NCBI GenBank assembly: GCA_965230515.1
Contig: OZ246007.1
Span: 1,984,001-2,048,000, forward strand
DNA: 64,000 nt
Direction of reading: 5' to 3'
Origin: JAJFKB01 sp965230515
Lineage (GTDB): Bacteria; Pseudomonadota; Gammaproteobacteria; Pseudomonadales; IMCC2047
Positions 17,968 to 25,367 of this stretch are shown here, piece after piece (position 1 is the stretch's first letter; the number at the start of each line of letters is the position of its first letter). The position numbers and the translations under genes were made by a program. The notes under the pieces are model-generated. The model was not told the origin of the DNA. It saw only the letters and a list, made by a program, of their open reading frames with translations, and did not search any database.

Positions 17968-18796
17968 TAGGGTTCTCCCTCTTTGAGCGTAGGGTATTCG
18001 TTGTGTCAGTTTTATCGGCCACCTTAGACTCTTTCCGTGAAGAGCGAAATTCCGCAAGTTGCGCATAAGCCATTACAGTGATCATTGGAAATAAGCTTGC
18101 AAAAGCAATTAAGCCGAAACCATCGAGAAGTGGGCTGCGACCCGGCACGGTTTCGGCCAAGCCAAGGCCTAGTGCAGCTACTAAAGGCACAGTTACCGTG
18201 GATGTTGTCACACCGCCAGAGTCGTAAGCCAGCGGAACGATCAGCTTCGGTGCAAAGAATGTTTGTATCACGACAAAGACATAGCCGGTAATTATAAAAT
18301 AGTGAATCGGTGTGCCAACAATAATTCGATAGGTGCCCAATGTAATGCCAATAGCTACGCCAAGCGCAACGGCAATGCGTAAGCCCCATATACCAATAGC
18401 ACCACCAGAAACCTCGTTGGCCTTAATGGCAACAGCAATGAGAGAGGGCTCTGCAATAGTGGTACTAAATCCTATTGAGAAGGCAAACACATAAACCCAC
18501 TTGTAGTCTTGCCAGCGTAACACGGCTTCGGCATTCGCGAGCCCCTGTGCGATAAATGCTGGGTTGGTGAGCTGTTCCGCCATCAAGCGCCCCAAGGGAA
18601 ACAGGGCCTTTTCCAGACCCAGCAGGAATAACGCCAACCCGACCAAGACATAGAAAAAGCCGATTAGCACCTTTCCCATATTAGGTATCGGTTTACGAAT
18701 GATAATAAACTGAAAGCCGAAAAGAATTGCTGCAATCGGGATGACATCTTTTATCGTGGTCAAAAACGTGCTGATAAATGCGCTGAATAGTTCCAT
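17957..18796 (-). CDS. DUF1538 membrane protein (second of two)
   Basis: The 279-residue protein has about seven hydrophobic helices. The conserved block SIGFSTTIAEPSLIAVA near residue 95 and a long conserved stretch YDSGGVTTSTVTVPLVAALG / DGFGLIAFASLFPMITVM toward the C-terminus are shared almost word for word with the preceding gene. The paired TTIAEP and GGVTTSTVTVP segments look like re-entrant or substrate-binding loops of a transporter. The cargo is unknown. The C-terminal ~40 residues are polar (FRSSRKESKVADKTDTTN), a likely cytoplasmic contact for the PII-like or CBS partners. Confidence 0.85.
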   Translation of the reverse strand: MELFSAFISTFLTTIKDVIPIAAILFGFQFIIIRKPIPNMGKVLIGFFYVLVGLALFLLGLEKALFPLGRLMAEQLTNPAFIAQGLANAEAVLRWQDYKWVYVFAFSIGFSTTIAEPSLIAVAIKANEVSGGAIGIWGLRIAVALGVAIGITLGTYRIIVGTPIHYFIITGYVFVVIQTFFAPKLIVPLAYDSGGVTTSTVTVPLVAALGLGLAETVPGRSPLLDGFGLIAFASLFPMITVMAYAQLAEFRSSRKESKVADKTDTTNTLRSKRENPNAL

Positions 18797-18809
18797 TAAG
18801 GCCGCCCTG

Positions 18810-19544
18810 CTAGAACAACATGCCGTAGCCCATGACGAAGATCATGGGGGTTAGCGACGCAAAAGCAATTAAACCAAAACCGTCTATCATGGGATTTCGG
18901 CCTTTAATGGCAGAGGCTAAACCCACCCCCAAGGCTGTGACCAAAGGAACGGTAATAGTGGAAGTGGTGACCCCGCCGCTGTCATAGGCAATACCGATAA
19001 TCTCCTTAGGTGCCAGCATGGTCATAATAACCACCAGGATATAGCCGCCAATAATAATAAAGTGAATGGGCCACCCTTTTAGGATACGTATAACCCCTAA
19101 TACAATCGCCAGGCCCACCGAAAATGCAACGGTCATGCGCAGACCAAAGGCGTAATCAGCAATAGCTGCATCATCAGTCGAGATAACGCCACCTTCAGCA
19201 GCGATAACAGCAGCCTCCTTAGCAACTGCTATCAGCGCAGGTTCAGCAACAGTGGTGCCAAAACCCAGCGCAAAAGCGAAACAAATCAACCAGAATACGC
19301 TGCCTTTTCGCGCAAACGCATTGGCCATTGACTCACCGATCGGAAACAAGCCGGTTTCAAGGCCGAAAATAAAAAATGTTAACCCGAAGACGACAAAAAC
19401 CAACCCAATCGCAAGTTCCACAGCGTTAGGCAGGGGTTGCTGTAGAACGGCCAGTTGAAAAAACAACACCACCGCCACAACTGGCGCAAGATCACGCAAA
19501 CTACCTAGAGAAATTTTAAGAAATGAAAATAGAACACTGTCCAT
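18810..19544 (-). CDS. DUF1538 membrane protein (first of two)
   Basis: The 244-residue paralogue of the next gene (13 bases between them) has hydrophobic helices throughout, FALGFGTTVAEPALIAVAKEAA near residue 97, and YDSGGVTTSTITVPLVTALGVGLA with DGFGLIAFASLTPMIFVMGYG at the end. It lacks the polar C-terminal tail of its partner. The two paralogues probably form a hetero-oligomeric or paired inner-membrane transporter. It is the first gene of the unit; the repeat array and RAYT element begin just upstream, so its promoter region is invaded by repeats. Confidence 0.85.
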   Translation of the reverse strand: MDSVLFSFLKISLGSLRDLAPVVAVVLFFQLAVLQQPLPNAVELAIGLVFVVFGLTFFIFGLETGLFPIGESMANAFARKGSVFWLICFAFALGFGTTVAEPALIAVAKEAAVIAAEGGVISTDDAAIADYAFGLRMTVAFSVGLAIVLGVIRILKGWPIHFIIIGGYILVVIMTMLAPKEIIGIAYDSGGVTTSTITVPLVTALGVGLASAIKGRNPMIDGFGLIAFASLTPMIFVMGYGMLF

Positions 19545-19601
19545 CCTTTAATTATAGCCGCTTAATTAAGGGACGAGCGGCTTTTCTAAATTTTGAATCA
19601 T

Positions 19602-19856
19602 AAATTTTGGACACCCACCTAAATTTTGGACACCCACAAATCAGATTGACGCAGTGCACTTCGCTCAATAGAATGGTGTACATTAAATTTTGGACACCCA
19701 TGTAAATTTTGGACACCCATAAATTAAATTGACCCATTACGATTCACTCAATAAAATGGTTTACATCACTCGCTAATGCAAAGGATTGCACCATAAATTT
19801 TGGACACCCACAAATCAGATTGACAGCATTAGGTAGTAGTAAATTTTGGACACCCA
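19602..19856 (+). repeat. Six-copy AAATTTTGGACACCCA repeat array
   Basis: Copies lie at 19602-19619, 19621-19637, 19685-19700, 19704-19719, 19795-19811 and 19841-19856, all in the same direction. Four are followed within a few bases by AAATCAGATTGAC or the variant AAATTAAATTGAC. The array sits directly upstream of the RAYT gene, the usual place for its cognate REP sequences. Confidence 0.9.
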
Positions 19857-19932
19857 TAAATCAGATTGACGCAGTGCACTTCGCCCAATAAAATGGTATA
19901 CATCACTCGCTATTGCAAAGGATTGCACCATG
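19857..19932 (+). repeat. RAYT leader, partly duplicated three times upstream
   Basis: The 76 bases before and including the RAYT ATG recur upstream. 19720-19794 carries the same ATCACTCGCTaATGCAAAGG and GATTGCACCAT, but joins a REP copy where the gene would start. 19638-19684 carries GCAGTGCACTTCGCtCAATA. 19812-19840 carries only AAATCAGATTGAC. The repeats therefore include copied pieces of the gene leader. Confidence 0.8.
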
Positions 19933-20940
19933 CCCAGACCCAGGAAGTCGTTGATTTCGCTCGATACCACCCCCTACTATCATTGTGTCTCACGTTGTGT
20001 CCGCCGCGCGTTTCTGTGCGGGGAAGATTCCATTTCAGGAACTAACTACGAGCACCGTCGTGGCTGGATTCAATCACGCTTGCTGGAGCTGGCCGAGCTG
20101 TTCGCCATTGATATCGCGGCCTATGCCATCATGAGCAATCATTACCATCTGGTCCTGCATATTGATCGGCAGACGGCGGATGGCTGGTCTGACCGGGAGG
20201 TGGTGGAGCGCTGGCACCGCTTGTTTCGCGGGTCTGCACTATCACAACGTTTTGCCCGGGGACAATCTTTGGGCCAGGCAGAATCGACGGTACTACAATC
20301 ACAAGTCTCGATGTGGCGCGAGCGGCTGACCTCCATCAGCTGGTTTATGCGCTGCCTGAATGAGCCGATCGCTCGCCAGGCGAATCGGGAGGATAAGGCT
20401 TCCGGGCGATTCTGGGAGGGGCGCTTCAAGAGTCAGGCGCTGTTGGATGAAGCCGCCCTGGCGGCCTGCATGGCTTATGTTGATCTCAATCCTGTTCGTG
20501 CCAAAATGGCAGAAACGCCTGAGGCATCCGCTTATACATCAATTCGTCAGCGCATCCATCAGATACAGCAGACAAGGAGCACACACTCTCCCAACAACCC
20601 AACCGCACAACCCGGTAATCTGCTCCCCTTTGCGGGTTACCCGCACGCAGAGATGCCCAAGGGTTTACCCTTTCTCCTTACCGACTATCTCGAGTTGGTG
20701 GACTGGACTGGCAGGCAATTGCGTGAGGATAAACGTGGGGCCATTGCAGAACATCTTCCGGAGATACTGCCAAGATTACAGCTCGACCAAAAGCACTGGC
20801 TTTATCTCACCCAACATTTTGAGAGCCCGTTCAGGCAACTGATTGGGCAAGCCCATCATGTTCGTCAGGCCTGTGAAGCATTAGGCCAGCACTGGGCTCA
20901 GGGTGTTCGACACTGTGAGCGATTGTTTTCCAGCGGGTAG
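19930..20940 (+). CDS. RAYT / Y1-type REP-associated transposase
   Basis: The 336-residue protein of the Y1_Tnp (TnpA-REP) superfamily has N-terminal DTTPYYHCVSRCVRRAFLCG, the HUH metal motif NHYHLVLHID (H71, H73), and WFMRCLNEPIARQANREDKASGRFWEGRFKSQAL. ACMAYVDLNPVRAKM (~Tyr165-175) holds the candidate nucleophilic tyrosine. A C-terminal ~110 residues is specific to this RAYT group. RAYT proteins cut and join single-stranded REP hairpins. All catalytic residues look intact. It starts at the ATG that closes the duplicated leader. Confidence 0.92.
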   Translation: MPRPRKSLISLDTTPYYHCVSRCVRRAFLCGEDSISGTNYEHRRGWIQSRLLELAELFAIDIAAYAIMSNHYHLVLHIDRQTADGWSDREVVERWHRLFRGSALSQRFARGQSLGQAESTVLQSQVSMWRERLTSISWFMRCLNEPIARQANREDKASGRFWEGRFKSQALLDEAALAACMAYVDLNPVRAKMAETPEASAYTSIRQRIHQIQQTRSTHSPNNPTAQPGNLLPFAGYPHAEMPKGLPFLLTDYLELVDWTGRQLREDKRGAIAEHLPEILPRLQLDQKHWLYLTQHFESPFRQLIGQAHHVRQACEALGQHWAQGVRHCERLFSSG

Positions 20941-21161
20941 CTATAAACCACACTCATTCAACACCACCCCAATATTCACATGCATGACTCGGTGCAGGAT
21001 ATCCTTCGACTTGAAATTGTAACTTTAACGCGAATCCTAGTGTTTTCAGCCATTCACACCAACGATACCCGATAAACCAAAGCTCAAAACCCAATACCAC
21101 TCGACACCTTCGCTATATCGGGTTTTAGTTTTTAATTGGTGGGTGTCTATTATTTGTAAGA
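20941..21161. other. RAYT-integron junction, no gene
   Basis: The 221 bases hold an imperfect hairpin (AAAACCC at 21086-21092 with GGGTTTT at 21120-21126) and the inverted REP core at 21138-21147. I could not find a convincing attC for the last integron cassette here; it may be eroded or replaced by the REP element. Confidence 0.5.
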
Positions 21162-21638
21162 TTACTGTACTTGCAGATTTCTACCATTCACATCCCGACA
21201 GATCTCATTAAGAGCGATTTTAAATTCTTCTCCGTGACCTAAGAAGGTACTTTCTCCAGATAGAAGATTCTCAATTTCTGTTTTAAATGCAGGCATTCTC
21301 AAGGCGCTTTTTACACCATTTAGGTAATTGGTTTCCCACAGTGTTCGTAACGTTTTATCCCCTTTCGTACACATAAACCATTCATCAAAAACCAAGTACC
21401 AGTACATTGTTAGGAGTCTTGCATCATCAGGCGTTTGTGGCGACCAATTTTCTGAATTTACGCTAGAGGGCAATTCTTTTTGTATCGCCCGCATCTCAGC
21501 TTGAAATTTAGAGTGAATATCCATTTGTCGTATGTTGTTGTCTCTGGATACAACTCTGTAGGAAATTAGTACGGCCACACAGGCTGTAATCGCACTTACT
21601 ACAGAAGAGATCATTGCAATGACATTTATCCAATTCAC
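21162..21638 (-). CDS. Integron cassette protein 2, membrane-anchored, unknown
   Basis: The 158-residue protein has a GTG start (GAGG ribosome site eight bases before). It has one N-terminal membrane helix (VIAMISSVVSAITACVAVLISY) and a soluble C-terminal domain with WYLVFDEWFMCTKGDKTLRTLWETNYLNGVKSALR. I do not recognise the family. Its coding sequence is AT-rich compared with the GC-richer catabolic genes to the right. It lies downstream of attC1 in the direction away from intI, as expected of a second cassette. Confidence 0.7.
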   Translation of the reverse strand: MNWINVIAMISSVVSAITACVAVLISYRVVSRDNNIRQMDIHSKFQAEMRAIQKELPSSVNSENWSPQTPDDARLLTMYWYLVFDEWFMCTKGDKTLRTLWETNYLNGVKSALRMPAFKTEIENLLSGESTFLGHGEEFKIALNEICRDVNGRNLQVQ

Positions 21639-21663
21639 AATTCGATCCTCAAATTTGTAGGTA

Positions 21664-21740
21664 ATCTAACGCTTACAACAGGGGCGCCGACGAAGACGGC
21701 GTCCCAGCCCGTAGGGCGATTTGCTTGTTTTTGTTATGAC
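21664..21740 (-). other. Integron attC recombination site
   Basis: On the minus strand the 77-base site begins with R'' TCATAAC, whose TAA is the stop codon of the cassette 1 gene, and ends with R' GTTAGAT, a full match to GTTRRRY. Inside are ACAA/TTGT L-box pairs and a GC hairpin (GGGGCGCCG at 21681-21689 with CGGCGTCCC at 21697-21705). Position, direction and length all fit attC. Confidence 0.75.
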
Positions 21741-22162
21741 GGATTGCGTTGGCACAATAGTTCATATAGTTGCTCTTGTGATTCATTGGCCACCAAGTCT
21801 AAATTGATTCGTAAAAACTGAAGTTTGGACTTGTTTAAATAAACTATATTTCCTTTTCTTTTCATAAAGGTAATATCTTTGAATTCGATGACATTTTTCT
21901 TTTGAAAGGGCATAAATACCTGAACTTCTTCGTCACCAACTATGACGACGGTTTTTATAGAAAAATTGTTGACCGATTTAATAAAAAGAACGCCTAACGC
22001 TGCAACAGGAATTACAACTAATAAAGTAATTGGAAATGTATTAGAAGGAGTAAGTATTCCCTCAATTATTAGATAACCAAGTAATACAAATGGGCAAAGA
22101 AGGATAAAGATTCCGTTGAATCTCATTTTCTTCTCATACTCTTTGTTTCCAAAAAATTCCAT
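21734..22162 (-). CDS. Integron cassette protein 1, two-helix membrane protein, unknown
   Basis: The 142-residue protein has two membrane helices (GIFILLCPFVLLGYLIIEGI and ITLLVVIPVAALGVLFI). A ~75-residue soluble domain follows (KTVVIVGDEEVQVFMPFQKKNVIEFKDITFMKRKGNIVYL) whose strand pattern resembles bacterial PH-like domains. I do not recognise a named family. GAGG precedes the ATG. The TAA stop is part of the attC R'' box, a common design in gene cassettes. It is AT-rich and is the first cassette next to the putative attI. Confidence 0.72.
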   Translation of the reverse strand: MEFFGNKEYEKKMRFNGIFILLCPFVLLGYLIIEGILTPSNTFPITLLVVIPVAALGVLFIKSVNNFSIKTVVIVGDEEVQVFMPFQKKNVIEFKDITFMKRKGNIVYLNKSKLQFLRINLDLVANESQEQLYELLCQRNPS

Positions 22163-22343
22163 TTAGTTAATCCTCATAACAGTACGTTTATGAGGCCATC
22201 GGCCTCATAATAATTATTATCGGGCCGCCACATAATTTTTCTTGATATTGATTCAAGATCTACAACCCATTGAAATATAAAAATTAATAAAAGACTTATC
22301 GACCACCGAATCTATTATCGAGCCGTTTTTTACCTGAAAAGCG
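22163..22343. other. Putative attI region of the integron
   Basis: This lies between intI and the first cassette. It contains CCTCATAA three times (22172-22179, 22203-22210 and inverted at 22188-22195). Two of these form a perfect ten-pair hairpin with a three-base loop at 22188-22210. On the minus strand CTG/TTATGAGG at 22182-22172 is the likeliest crossover point joining attI to cassette 1. Confidence 0.5.
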
Positions 22344-22383
22344 TTGACTTTTTCAAAAATAAATATACTGTTTGTTTGTACAG
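22344..22383 (+). promoter_or_regulatory. intI promoter with LexA (SOS) box
   Basis: CTGTTTGTTTGTACAG at 22368-22383 is a perfect CTGT-N8-ACAG LexA site, 25 bases before the intI ATG. TTGACT at 22344-22349 and TATACT at 22364-22369 could be the -35 and -10, though their 14-base spacing is short. LexA binding here would block transcription until DNA damage, as known for many integron integrases. Confidence 0.75.
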
Positions 22384-22407
22384 TAATTTTAAGAAAGGGA
22401 GTTCTTA

Positions 22408-23376
22408 ATGCCATCTTCGCCATTCCTTCGGTCAATTCAGGATTACATGCGGGTTCGCAATTATAGCCCCAGAACCATCAAATCCTATTTATATTGGATA
22501 AAGTATTACATCATTTTCCATAGAAAAAAACACCCAAATGATCTTTTGGCGTCTGATGTTGAAGCGTTTTTAACCTATCTCGCAGTCCACCGAAAAGTAT
22601 CAGCCGCCACTCAGGCAATTGCACTTAACGCATTGGTATTTCTTTATAATCATATTATTCAAAAGCCGGTCGGAGATATGGGTCAGTTTCGTCGAGCCGC
22701 CAGGCAGCGCAAATTACCCGTTGTTCTGAATAAGGCTGAGGTTCGTGCCTTAATGGCACAATTATCGGGTAACCGATTATTGATGGCGTCGTTACTTTAC
22801 GGTTCGGGCCTGCGGCGAATAGAAATGGCAAGACTGAGAGTTAAGGATGTCGATCTGGATCATATGCAGTTACAGATTTGGAACGGTAAGGGTTGCAAGC
22901 ACCGTCTGGTAACCTTGGCACCAGAGCTCGTTGGTCCGATAAAGACGCAAATCGTTAAAGTGAAAAGATTATTGGAAAAGGATTGCCTGACTCCGGACTA
23001 TGCTGGTGTGTGGATGCCCAATGCGCTTGCAAAAAAATACCCCGCTGCCAATAAAGAGCTGGGCTGGCAATACCTTTTTCCATCAACCCGGCTCAGCCTT
23101 GAGCCTGGAACATCCTGTTTGCGCCGTCACCACATCGATGAATCTACAATTAATAAAATGATTCGCAAGGCAAAACAAAACGCTGGTATTTCCAAAGAGG
23201 TCACCAGCCACACATTGCGCCATTCTTTTGCCACGCACCTTTTACAGGCCGGTGCTGATATTCGTACGGTTCAGGAACAGTTAGGCCACACTGACGTCAA
23301 GACAACTGAAATCTACACGCACGTACTTAAGAGGGGCGCACATGGCGTGCGCAGCCCGCTATCCGATTTGCTTTAA
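22408..23376 (+). CDS. intI: Integron integrase IntI
   Basis: The 322-residue tyrosine recombinase has a SAM-like N-terminal core-binding domain (residues 5-90) and the catalytic residues R136 (GSGLRRIEMARL), H268 and R271 (HTLRHSFATHLL), H294 (LGHTDVKTT) and Y303 (IYTHVL). The IntI-specific insertion VWMPNALAKKYPAANKELGW is present at residues 201-220. It separates integron integrases from phage and Xer enzymes, so this is a true IntI. It recombines attC into attI. An AAAGGGAG ribosome site precedes the ATG. The reading frame is intact, so the integron may be active. Confidence 0.95.
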   Translation: MPSSPFLRSIQDYMRVRNYSPRTIKSYLYWIKYYIIFHRKKHPNDLLASDVEAFLTYLAVHRKVSAATQAIALNALVFLYNHIIQKPVGDMGQFRRAARQRKLPVVLNKAEVRALMAQLSGNRLLMASLLYGSGLRRIEMARLRVKDVDLDHMQLQIWNGKGCKHRLVTLAPELVGPIKTQIVKVKRLLEKDCLTPDYAGVWMPNALAKKYPAANKELGWQYLFPSTRLSLEPGTSCLRRHHIDESTINKMIRKAKQNAGISKEVTSHTLRHSFATHLLQAGADIRTVQEQLGHTDVKTTEIYTHVLKRGAHGVRSPLSDLL

Positions 23377-23383
23377 AGCTGGA

Positions 23384-24160
23384 TTACCTCGGTTGCATCC
23401 TCAATGCGCCATCAAGACGAACGGTTTCACCATTGAGGTAAGCGTTTTCCGCCATATGAACCACCAGACGGGCGAACTCATCGGGCATACCGAACCGCTT
23501 GGGGAATTGCACATTGGCGACCAAGCTTTCCTGCACTTTATCGGGCATCGCCAGCAGCATGGGTGTGCCCATGATCCCCGGCGCGATGGTGTTTACGCGG
23601 ATACCGAGGGGAGCCAGATCCCGGGCCATCGGCAAACCCAGCCCAACAATACCGGCCTTACTGGCCGCATAGGCGCACTGACCGATCTGACCTTCATAGG
23701 CCGCTACCGATGCGGTGTTTACTATAAGGCCGCGCTCGCCCGCTTCGCCCATCGGTTCATTGTTGGCAAACTGCTGTGCAACCAGACGCGCCAGGTTAAA
23801 ACTACCGATCAGGTTAATTTCGATCACTTTGCTGAAATCTTCAAGCGGCATCGCCTGCTGTTCCCGATCCAGTATTTTCTTGGCGGGGGCGATCCCGGCG
23901 CAGTTAACACACAGATGAATTGCACCAAATTTTTCGATCGTCTGATCAATTCCCTGCTGTACCGAGCCACTATCGGTGACATTCACCTCGACAAAGATTG
24001 CTGCCTGCGATCCAAGTTCTGATACAAATTGCTCACCCGCCTCACGGTTCATGTCAAAAATTGCAACGCGCATTCCTTCCTCGGCCAGTCGCTCCGCGGT
24101 CGCTCTGCCGAGCCCGGATGCGCCGCCGGTAATAATCGCTACTTTATCTTTAATCTCCAT
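23384..24160 (-). CDS. SDR 3-hydroxyacyl-CoA dehydrogenase (HSD17B10-like)
   Basis: The 258-residue short-chain dehydrogenase has NAD-binding TGGASGLG (11-18), and catalytic S151, Y164 and K168 in YAASK. The insertion DREQQAMPLEDFSKVIEINL and the C-terminal DGALRMQPR are typical of 3-hydroxy-2-methylacyl-CoA dehydrogenases. It would oxidise a (methyl-)3-hydroxyacyl-CoA in the cytoplasm. It is the last gene of the IcmF operon, with its stop seven bases from the convergent intI stop. Confidence 0.88.
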   Translation of the reverse strand: MEIKDKVAIITGGASGLGRATAERLAEEGMRVAIFDMNREAGEQFVSELGSQAAIFVEVNVTDSGSVQQGIDQTIEKFGAIHLCVNCAGIAPAKKILDREQQAMPLEDFSKVIEINLIGSFNLARLVAQQFANNEPMGEAGERGLIVNTASVAAYEGQIGQCAYAASKAGIVGLGLPMARDLAPLGIRVNTIAPGIMGTPMLLAMPDKVQESLVANVQFPKRFGMPDEFARLVVHMAENAYLNGETVRLDGALRMQPR

Positions 24161-24212
24161 TATTGCCTCTTGGTTAAATTGTGTTGTTGAATTTTTGTTT
24201 CATCAATCGGGG

Positions 24213-25367
24213 TCAAATCTCGTTTAACAACTCTCGAGCAATGATAATTCGTTGTATTTCGCTGGTGCCTTCATAAATGGTGGTGATCCGGGCATCCCGT
24301 GCGTAGCGCTCCAGCGGATATTCCCGGGTATAACCCACCCCGCCCATGAGTTGTAAAGCCGTATAACAGGCACGATTGGCCGCTTCGGTCGCATACACCT
24401 TTGCCATCGCCGCCTGCTTCATAAAGGGTTTTCCGTCCTGTTTTTGAAAGGCGGCGTTGATCAACAAAAGCCGCGCAGCTTCCAGTTCGGTGTAGCTATC
24501 CGCCAACATCCACTGGACACCCTGAAATTCGCTGATGGTTTTACCAAACTGCTTTCGTTCTGCAATGTAGCCGCGGGCATAGTCCATCGCCGCTGAAGCC
24601 ACTCCGAGCGCCAGGGAGCCAATGCCAATGCGCCCCCCGGCCAATTCGCTGATCGCTATTCTGTAGCCGTCATTCGGTTCTCCGAGCAACGCGCTCCGGT
24701 GAATGCGACAATCTTCAAAAATAACACTGTTGGTGGAGGAGCCGTGTTGCCCCATCTTTTGCTCGGCTTTACCGATAGTAATGCCCGGTGTATCGGCCTC
24801 GACCAGAAAACAGGAGATCCCCTTACCTTTCGGCTGCGCAGGGTCCGTTACGGCCCACACCACAAACACACCGGCATATTCAGCACTGGTAATCCACATT
24901 TTTGTACCATTGAGCAGCCACCCATCTCCCTCGCTAACTGCTTGGGTTTTCATGCCTGCCGGATCGGAACCGGCACCCGATTCCGAGAGACAGAACGCGG
25001 CAGCAGAATACTCCCCACTACAGATCTTTGGCAGGCAGGTCTGTTTTTGCTGCTCGCTGCCAATGGCCTGTATCACTTCGGCCACCATATTGCTCACCGA
25101 CATGGTTACGGCGGTCGACGCACAGGCTCTGGCAATCTCGGTAATGGCCAGGCTGAAAGGAATGACGCCCGCTTCTGCGCCCCCGTATTTCGCCTCAATA
25201 TTGAGGCCCATAAAGCCCAGTTCGGCCAGCTTTTTCAGATTCGACAGAAAGATGGGCCGGTCAGCGTCCTGATCAATACGTTCGGCCACAGGTGCCAGTT
25301 CCGTTTCCGCAAAACGGCGCGCCATCTCCTGAATCAGGCTTTGTTCCTCCGTCAGGTTCAGGTTCAT
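24213..25367 (-). CDS. Acyl-CoA dehydrogenase (short/branched-chain type)
   Basis: The 384-residue FAD enzyme has the signatures FCLSESGAGSDPAGMKT and WITSAEYAG, and QLMGGVGYTREYPLERYARDARITTIYEGTSEIQR contains the catalytic base Glu366. The position of this Glu matches short/medium-chain enzymes rather than isovaleryl-CoA dehydrogenase. It oxidises an acyl-CoA to the enoyl-CoA and passes electrons to ETF. It overlaps the thiolase gene by four bases. Confidence 0.93.
   Translation of the reverse strand: MNLNLTEEQSLIQEMARRFAETELAPVAERIDQDADRPIFLSNLKKLAELGFMGLNIEAKYGGAEAGVIPFSLAITEIARACASTAVTMSVSNMVAEVIQAIGSEQQKQTCLPKICSGEYSAAAFCLSESGAGSDPAGMKTQAVSEGDGWLLNGTKMWITSAEYAGVFVVWAVTDPAQPKGKGISCFLVEADTPGITIGKAEQKMGQHGSSTNSVIFEDCRIHRSALLGEPNDGYRIAISELAGGRIGIGSLALGVASAAMDYARGYIAERKQFGKTISEFQGVQWMLADSYTELEAARLLLINAAFQKQDGKPFMKQAAMAKVYATEAANRACYTALQLMGGVGYTREYPLERYARDARITTIYEGTSEIQRIIIARELLNEI

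Larger units (their letters stand above)
19602..21147 (+). mobile_element. REP-associated tyrosine transposase (RAYT) element
   Basis: The element comprises the REP array, one Y1 transposase gene, and an inverted copy of the repeat core (GGTGGGTGTC at 21138-21147, the complement of GACACCCACC at the left end). RAYTs are usually single-copy domesticated relatives of IS200/IS605 that mobilise short REPs. The right copy abuts the integron cassette array. Confidence 0.7.

Noticed and set aside
19552..19737. A 61-codon minus-strand frame with repeated WVSKIYM-like segments
   Set aside because: The repetition is the translated REP array, not a protein repeat.
20941..21161. A second attC after cassette 2
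   Set aside because: GTTAAAG near 21035 and a hairpin at 21086-21126 were considered, but no R''/R' pair with correct spacing could be aligned.
19930..23376. A CRISPR array or defence island around the repeats and integrase
   Set aside because: The repeats are not evenly spaced with unique spacers, no cas genes are present, and the integrase has the integron-specific insertion.
24200..24225. A GGGGTCAAAT string resembling REP cores
   Set aside because: It is only the end of the acyl-CoA dehydrogenase coding sequence and its stop codon; no partner arm is present.
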